From: a virus
Length of the DNA stretch: 26,216 nt
Strand: one strand, 5' to 3'
Virus record (IMG/VR): IMGVR_UViG_3300033993_000509
Location: 1-26,216 of that record
The notes under the pieces were generated by a model that saw only the letters and a program-made list of their open reading frames with translations, searched no databases and was not told where the DNA came from. How positions within the stretch are numbered: the stretch's first letter is position 1; every line of letters starts with the position of its first letter. The position numbers were made by a program, and so were the translations under genes. Below are positions 23,418 to 26,216 of the stretch, piece after piece.

Positions 23418-23881
23418 AGCATCCCCTTGAGTTCGGCCTTGATCCGGCGGGCGTCATCCCCGCGCCACGTGCCGGCATTGGCCAGAAAGTAAGCCACGAT
23501 TGAACGGGCGTCATCTTCACCGTATCGGCTGCTCATGCTGTCCATTGTGGCCATGGCCTGCAAGTACGGGCGCGCTCCAAAATACACTTTGGGCCACGTG
23601 GCCCGAATGTCGCGGGCAATGAACGACAGCATCCGCGGGCCGCGGTCCACGGCATCCGGTGCAAAGGCCGCAGCCGTGGACATTTTGAAACTGTCGGCAA
23701 GATCCTGCCCGCCGTTCTTCCCGATCCATCCGCGGCCGTCAAGCCCCAACGGGCCGCGGTCAATAGTGATGACGTTCTCGCCCCAGACAAGCTCAATCGA
23801 TTCATGGCCCGCGGCCAGTGCCTTACGAATAGCGGCCAGCAAAACCGGCTTGCTGGGCTTGTTTGTGTATTCGATGATCAT
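23414..23881 (-). CDS. Early 155-aa protein of unknown function
   Basis: A 155-aa protein (MIIEYTNKPSKPVLLAAIRK...) with a first domain built of helix and beta, a Gly-rich centre (GPLGLDGRGWIGKNGG) and a C-terminal helical block (SSRYGEDDARSIVAYFLANA, TWRGDDARRIKAELKGML). The last block resembles small phage proteins of unknown function. The ATG overlaps the previous stop (ATGA, 23878-23881). The gene is crowded with CCGCGG sites and includes a 14-bp palindrome (23591-23604). Confidence 0.72.
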   Translation of the reverse strand: MIIEYTNKPSKPVLLAAIRKALAAGHESIELVWGENVITIDRGPLGLDGRGWIGKNGGQDLADSFKMSTAAAFAPDAVDRGPRMLSFIARDIRATWPKVYFGARPYLQAMATMDSMSSRYGEDDARSIVAYFLANAGTWRGDDARRIKAELKGML

Positions 23882-24288
23882 GCTGTCACCTCTGTATTCA
23901 GCTGGGCCATGATGCCATCATATTGCCCCCGTTGCCCGCTATCCAGTGCCCCAAGCGTAGTAAAGGGGCTACTCCCCTTTCCCCAGCGCTTCACGACGGA
24001 CCAGCCCGCGCCAATGACATAGACACCATTGTCGAAGTTGTCACAATCCAGTTGTTTTAATTGGCCTATGCCAACGCCAGTGTCAGACATGGTCCCCATA
24101 AACTCACAAATTAAGCCGCAAAGCCGCGCCATAGCATAGGATTTGTCACCCGCCGGATCCCGATATCGGCGGGCTTTGGCCGTATCCAAAAATGCAAGCA
24201 CTGATTCAAGGCCTCCATTCCAATGAACGTAAATGCCCACGCCAGTGGTTTTTGACGCGGAAGCGGTAATAACTGCACGGTTTCCCAT
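23878..24288 (-). CDS. Early protein of the MGNRAVIT-HWNGG family
   Basis: A 136-aa protein whose start MGNRAVITASASKTTGVGIY and following VHWNGGLESVLAFLDTAK are diagnostic of a family found on phages and plasmids of many bacteria. It also contains the typical middle (ARLCGLICEFMG, TGVGIG) and end (DNGVYVIGAGWSVVKRWG). No function is established. It is the first gene of a three-gene unit, downstream of the parS-like site, with the leader AGAAAGGATAGAG two bases before the ATG. Confidence 0.8.
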   Translation of the reverse strand: MGNRAVITASASKTTGVGIYVHWNGGLESVLAFLDTAKARRYRDPAGDKSYAMARLCGLICEFMGTMSDTGVGIGQLKQLDCDNFDNGVYVIGAGWSVVKRWGKGSSPFTTLGALDSGQRGQYDGIMAQLNTEVTA

Positions 24289-24330
24289 TTCTCTATCCTT
24301 TCTAATCCGGCCAAAATCAGCCAGACCTCA

Positions 24331-24360
24331 AATATACCCCCGCCACGGGCCGCGGGCCAA
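24331..24360 (-). promoter_or_regulatory. Early promoter P4 (TTGGCC-18-TATATT)
   Basis: The -35 box is TTGGCC (24355-24360) and the -10 box TATATT (24331-24336), with an 18-bp spacer whose end is GGGGG next to the -10. The predicted transcript start (about 24324) falls at the foot of a 5-bp hairpin with one wobble pair. A CCGCGG site lies in the spacer. It drives the three-gene HWNGG unit. Confidence 0.5.
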
Positions 24361-24408
24361 TCGTATTTTTCTATCAAAAACCCGCCGCCGATAGCCGGCC
24401 GCGGGCCA

Positions 24409-24424
24409 TGTTTCACGTGAAACA
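24409..24424. promoter_or_regulatory. parS: Exact match to the canonical chromosomal parS (ParB-binding) site
   Basis: The 16-bp perfect palindrome TGTTTCACGTGAAACA equals the conserved parS sequence bound by ParB (Spo0J) near bacterial replication origins. By simple arithmetic, an exact 16-mer is expected about 6 times in a million windows of this size. No parA or parB gene is in the window, so a host ParB or a phage gene elsewhere would have to bind it. The site lies 49 bp upstream of a -35 box and next to tandem palindromes. Confidence 0.8.
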
Positions 24425-24448
24425 GGGCCATAAATCATGGCCCGCGGA

Positions 24449-24507
24449 CCTAAGTTAGTGAGCGCTCACTTACATCCACGGCCCTAAGTTAGTGAGCGCT
24501 CACTTAC
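24449..24507. repeat. Two 25-bp direct repeats, each with a 14-bp palindrome
   Basis: Identical copies lie at 24449-24473 and 24483-24507, 34 bp apart start to start. Each contains the perfect palindrome AGTGAGCGCTCACT (24457-24470 and 24491-24504). Two identical dyads in tandem without a gene around them are most simply operators or replication/partition sites for a dimeric protein. The half-site is like those bound by TetR-family repressors, which is inference. They lie upstream of the parS-like site and of the promoter for the HWNGG-family gene. Confidence 0.85.
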
Positions 24508-24614
24508 GCCGCGGCGCACTAAACACGCGCCGCGGACCACGCGCCACGTGCAGCACGGCATGCGTCAGGGACCACGGGGCAAGTTTACAGGCCGGTTTAA
24601 CCGAATTCAAAGGG

Positions 24615-24660
24615 CAGGAAAAACGAGAGTTTCACGAATGAAAACCCCCGCTTTTTCCTG
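24615..24660 (-). terminator. Possible terminator after the membrane microprotein
   Basis: On the minus strand, CAGGAAAAA and TTTTTCCTG form an imperfect inverted repeat around an inner hairpin TTTCA-TTCG-TGAAA. The T-run is interrupted by CTCTCG, so termination efficiency is uncertain. Confidence 0.4.
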
Positions 24661-24665
24661 ACTAG

Positions 24666-24737
24666 TTAATCATTAGGGTCAAAAATAGACACAATCCACC
24701 ATAAAAGAACGAAGATTACCAGCGCAAATATCAGCAT
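24666..24737 (-). CDS. 23-aa single-span membrane microprotein
   Basis: A 23-codon ORF that overlaps the end of the 234-aa gene by seven bases. It begins MLIFALVIFV, continues LLWWIV and ends SIFDPND. About 18 consecutive residues are hydrophobic, enough for one membrane helix, with two tryptophans near the interface and an acidic tail. GGAGAGGG lies five bases before the ATG, one of the strongest ribosome-binding sites in the window. Function unknown; small membrane toxins, holin regulators and superinfection-exclusion peptides have this form. Confidence 0.6.
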   Translation of the reverse strand: MLIFALVIFVLLWWIVSIFDPND

Positions 24738-25435
24738 TGGACCCTCTCCAGACCGATATCGCCGGCCACGTGGTGGCGAAGCATGGACCCAAAGGGCAGC
24801 GCCTTTGCAAAATCACGCACGGCCTGAGCATCATTCGCTTTGCCTTTTGTTTTTGTCCCGTGCCACTGAATTGCTGTCGGGCCGCTTGCCGCATAGCAGC
24901 CGCCGCCGGTCTCGCTTCCGACTCTCTTTTTGCCGGTCCCATGGGCCACAAACACGATTACAAAATTGCGTTCACCGCGGGCACAAAGGGGGGATCCATC
25001 ACCACAGCGCTGGCAAGTGAAATCAGCGGATAGATCCGCGGGGCAGCGGGCAAACTGTATCCCGTCTACTTTCTTAGGCCAGCTGTCGGCAGTGTCCAAA
25101 GGTGCAGCGAATACCGCCGGCCGGCCGGCACGCATAGCCGCTACTGCTTCCGCTTCATTGTCACAGCTGGCATTGATAACAGTCTTGCCGGCAGCCGGCA
25201 GGCCCAACGCAGTGTATGGAAAGTGAGAGTAAGTCCAAGCCTTACCACCACGGGGCACGGCATCCGTTACCGCTTGCATATATTCAGAGTCCAGCTGATC
25301 CGTGCCGGTCTCACTTTTCGGATGCAAAGCGCAAGACTTAGGGCACGTGCCATAGGTCTCATGTTCACCGCTACGGTATGTAACCGCTATTGGGCCGGTC
25401 TTGCTATTGCTGGAAATTGCAACTGTTCTGATCAT
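24731..25435 (-). CDS. Cysteine-rich protein related to the SKTGPI...GCYAxxGP phage family, with rearranged order
   Basis: A 234-aa protein. It contains SSNSKTGPIAVT (8-19), TCPKSC (30-35), WTYSHFPYTALG (67-78), a strand VINASCDN (87-93), RPAVFAAP (105-112), CPADLSADFTCQRC (131-144), C151, then VFVAHGTGKK (161-170), GGGCYAASGPTAI (177-189) and LRHHVAGDI (219-227). These are all motifs of a phage family of unknown function that I know as DUF7227-like. In the members I recall, GCYAxxGP and RHNxAGDLPG come before the FTYTH motif; here they come at the end. The cysteines suggest zinc or Fe-S binding. The ATG follows the leader AGAAAGAATAGCG. Confidence 0.72.
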   Translation of the reverse strand: MIRTVAISSNSKTGPIAVTYRSGEHETYGTCPKSCALHPKSETGTDQLDSEYMQAVTDAVPRGGKAWTYSHFPYTALGLPAAGKTVINASCDNEAEAVAAMRAGRPAVFAAPLDTADSWPKKVDGIQFARCPADLSADFTCQRCGDGSPLCARGERNFVIVFVAHGTGKKRVGSETGGGCYAASGPTAIQWHGTKTKGKANDAQAVRDFAKALPFGSMLRHHVAGDIGLERVQC

Positions 25436-25493
25436 GGCGCTATTCTTTCTAGTGGATTAATCGGTAACTGACAGCGCTATCTTATACCGATAA
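25436..25493 (-). promoter_or_regulatory. Leader of the 234-aa gene, with weak promoter
   Basis: The leader AGAAAGAATAGCG (25438-25450) precedes the ATG. A TATAAG box (25481-25486) is at the same distance as in the other cassettes, but no good -35 box is seen at 18 bp, and the inverted repeat ATCGGTA/TACCGAT has a long loop. It is the least typical copy of the cassette. Confidence 0.4.
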
Positions 25494-25517
25494 TCGCCGC
25501 CGTCTCATTGATTCTCG

Positions 25518-25694
25518 CTATTGAAATTCAGGGATAGATAGCTCTTCCATTTCAATCAAAGCCGCTATTGCTTCGGCTTCAGTTTCACCATAACCCATGG
25601 GGTCAAGATAATCATATCCATCGCGGGTGGCGCAATAATCAGCGCCACGCCATGGAATCGGCGGGGCGTAAAAAGTCACGATAATCGGGGTCAT
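25518..25694 (-). CDS. 58-aa early protein
   Basis: A 58-aa acidic protein reading MTPIIVTFYAPPIPWRGADY, CATRDGYDYLDPMGYGETEA and EAIAALIEMEELSIPEFQ. The ending GxGETEAEAIAALIE is a recurrent C-terminal helix in small phage proteins that begin with a beta hairpin. Its ATG overlaps the stop of the gene upstream (ATGA, 25691-25694), so it is the third gene of a coupled unit. Function unknown. Confidence 0.7.
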   Translation of the reverse strand: MTPIIVTFYAPPIPWRGADYCATRDGYDYLDPMGYGETEAEAIAALIEMEELSIPEFQ

Positions 25695-25888
25695 TTTTTG
25701 GCCCCTTTGGCAAAAGCAGCGCCGGCCTGAAACATTAAATAAGCATCGGTCAGACTAGTGTAATAGCGGCCACTGTAGCAATTGTCTTCTGTACTGTAGA
25801 CATACTCGCGCACCGTGGCTTCGTCCGCTTCGGCCACGCTATGCAAATAAGCGCGAATGAACGACTCATTGAATTCGGTGGTTTTCAT
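25691..25888 (-). CDS. Early 65-aa helical protein
   Basis: A 65-aa protein (MKTTEFNESFIRAYLHSVAE...) that looks fully helical, with many Tyr residues in the middle (YVYSTEDNCYSGRYYTSLTD) and a Lys-Gly-Ala end. The family is not recognised. The ATG overlaps the upstream stop (ATGA, 25885-25888) and the stop overlaps the next ATG, so three genes are coupled in a row. Confidence 0.72.
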   Translation of the reverse strand: MKTTEFNESFIRAYLHSVAEADEATVREYVYSTEDNCYSGRYYTSLTDAYLMFQAGAAFAKGAKK

Positions 25889-26118
25889 TTTTTGGCCTTT
25901 GGTTCAAAATGCCCAAGCCACACAGCGCCGGCCACTTGCGGGGCGTAGCTTTTGATTTCGTAGGCAGAATCAGAGGGGACGGGGACAAAAAACAGGTTAT
26001 AGGTGTAACCTGATTTTTCCATGAGTTTAATCAGCGCCGGCAAATCGCGGGTTTTATTGGTGGTTGCCCAATCAGCCACGCTCGAGGCGTAAAAGTGAAA
26101 TTCGTTTTGCGGGTTCAT
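25885..26118 (-). CDS. Early protein of the YASSVADWATT type
   Basis: A 77-aa protein beginning MNPQNEFHFYASSVADWATT. The stretches LPALIKLMEKSGYTYNLFFV, VP...YEIKSYAPQVAGAVWLG and the end FEPKAKK match a small family common on plasmids and phages with no known function. The frame is open to 26169, but the ATG at 26116-26118 lies two bases after the repeated leader AGAAAGGATAGAG, which fixes the start. It opens the first visible transcription unit. Confidence 0.78.
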   Translation of the reverse strand: MNPQNEFHFYASSVADWATTNKTRDLPALIKLMEKSGYTYNLFFVPVPSDSAYEIKSYAPQVAGAVWLGHFEPKAKK

Positions 26119-26159
26119 CTCTCTATCCTTTCTAATCGCATCAACTCGATGCAGAACAA

Positions 26160-26189
26160 ATATTAGCACCGATTAGCCGCCATGGCTAA
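26160..26189 (-). promoter_or_regulatory. Early promoter P6 (TTAGCC-18-TAATAT)
   Basis: The -35 box TTAGCC is at 26184-26189 and the -10 box TAATAT at 26160-26165, with an 18-bp spacer. The -35 is the left arm of an inverted repeat TTAGCC/GGCTAA. The predicted transcript start (about 26153) coincides with the foot of a 5-bp hairpin (26138-26152). The match to consensus is moderate; the shared 18-bp spacing with four other copies is the main support. Confidence 0.5.
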
Positions 26190-26216
26190 TTGATTTTTTC
26201 TATTACAAGTCAGGGC

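Larger units (their letters stand above)
24289..24665. other. 377-bp gene-free regulatory stretch
   Basis: No convincing frame lies here. In transcription order it contains the possible terminator (24615-24660), a short inverted repeat CGGTT/AACCG near 24592-24602, CCGCGG sites at 24350, 24399, 24442, 24509 and 24530, the tandem palindromic repeats, the parS match, and promoter P4 with its leader. The density of dyads is much higher than elsewhere in the window. A partition, replication-origin or regulatory function is plausible; the sequence alone does not decide. Confidence 0.7.

Noticed and set aside
23591-23604. GGGCCACGTGGCCC palindrome as another ParB-type site
   Set aside because: It shares only the central CACGTG with parS, lies inside a coding region, and fits the general GGCC/CCGCGG-rich composition there.
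24628-24643. GTTTCACGAATGAAAAC as a second parS
   Set aside because: It keeps one half-site only and lies within an inverted repeat better explained as a terminator hairpin.
1-26216. tRNA, rRNA or integrase/attachment site
   Set aside because: No cloverleaf-like sequence, rRNA motif or recombinase signature was recognised by reading either strand; absence cannot be proven without a search tool.

Overview
The window looks like one arm of the genome of a tailed double-stranded DNA phage, most likely a short-tailed (podovirus-like) phage of a freshwater proteobacterium. It carries a large terminase, a long P22-type portal, scaffold, a Mu gpT-like major capsid protein, two adaptor/stopper-like proteins and a series of fibre genes. 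I see no tape-measure, tail-tube or sheath gene, and no integrase or bacterial housekeeping gene. Every supported gene is on the minus strand, so transcription runs from right to left. The host group is an inference from protein style and moderate GC; no gene fixes it. The window cuts one gene at the left edge, and the right edge lies in a promoter region.

Right part (about 22.1-26.2 kb): small genes, mostly of unknown function, in six short transcription units. Nearly every unit starts with the same cassette: a sigma70-type promoter with an 18-bp spacer, a predicted transcript start at the foot of a short hairpin, and a repeated AGAAAGRATAGMG ribosome-binding leader just before the ATG. Genes within a unit are joined by ATGA overlaps. 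Between 24.29 and 24.67 kb is a gene-free stretch with an exact 16-bp match to the canonical chromosomal parS site (24409-24424), two 25-bp direct repeats each holding a 14-bp palindrome, and part of a dense cluster of CCGCGG sites. A 234-aa cysteine-rich protein upstream of this stretch appears to have a rearranged domain order.

Middle part (about 11.1-22.1 kb): a terminator closes the early region (22063-22095). The head module follows: terminase large subunit, its own promoter-proximal successor (a 920-aa protein with an N-terminal lytic transglycosylase domain), portal, two small proteins, a GroES-like co-chaperonin, scaffold, a conserved head protein, a likely decoration protein and the major capsid protein. 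A strong TTCG-loop terminator (11410-11438) follows the capsid gene.

Left part (1-11.1 kb): a TTGACA/TATATT promoter (11078-11105) starts the connector and fibre module: small structural proteins, a membrane-anchored coiled-coil protein, two adaptor-like proteins, a zinc-ribbon protein, a protein of 20-residue repeats, then four fibre-type proteins. The last fibre ends in an S74 self-cleaving chaperone domain. The module contains very small genes, including a 22-codon ORF tiled between two fibre genes by TAATG overlaps.
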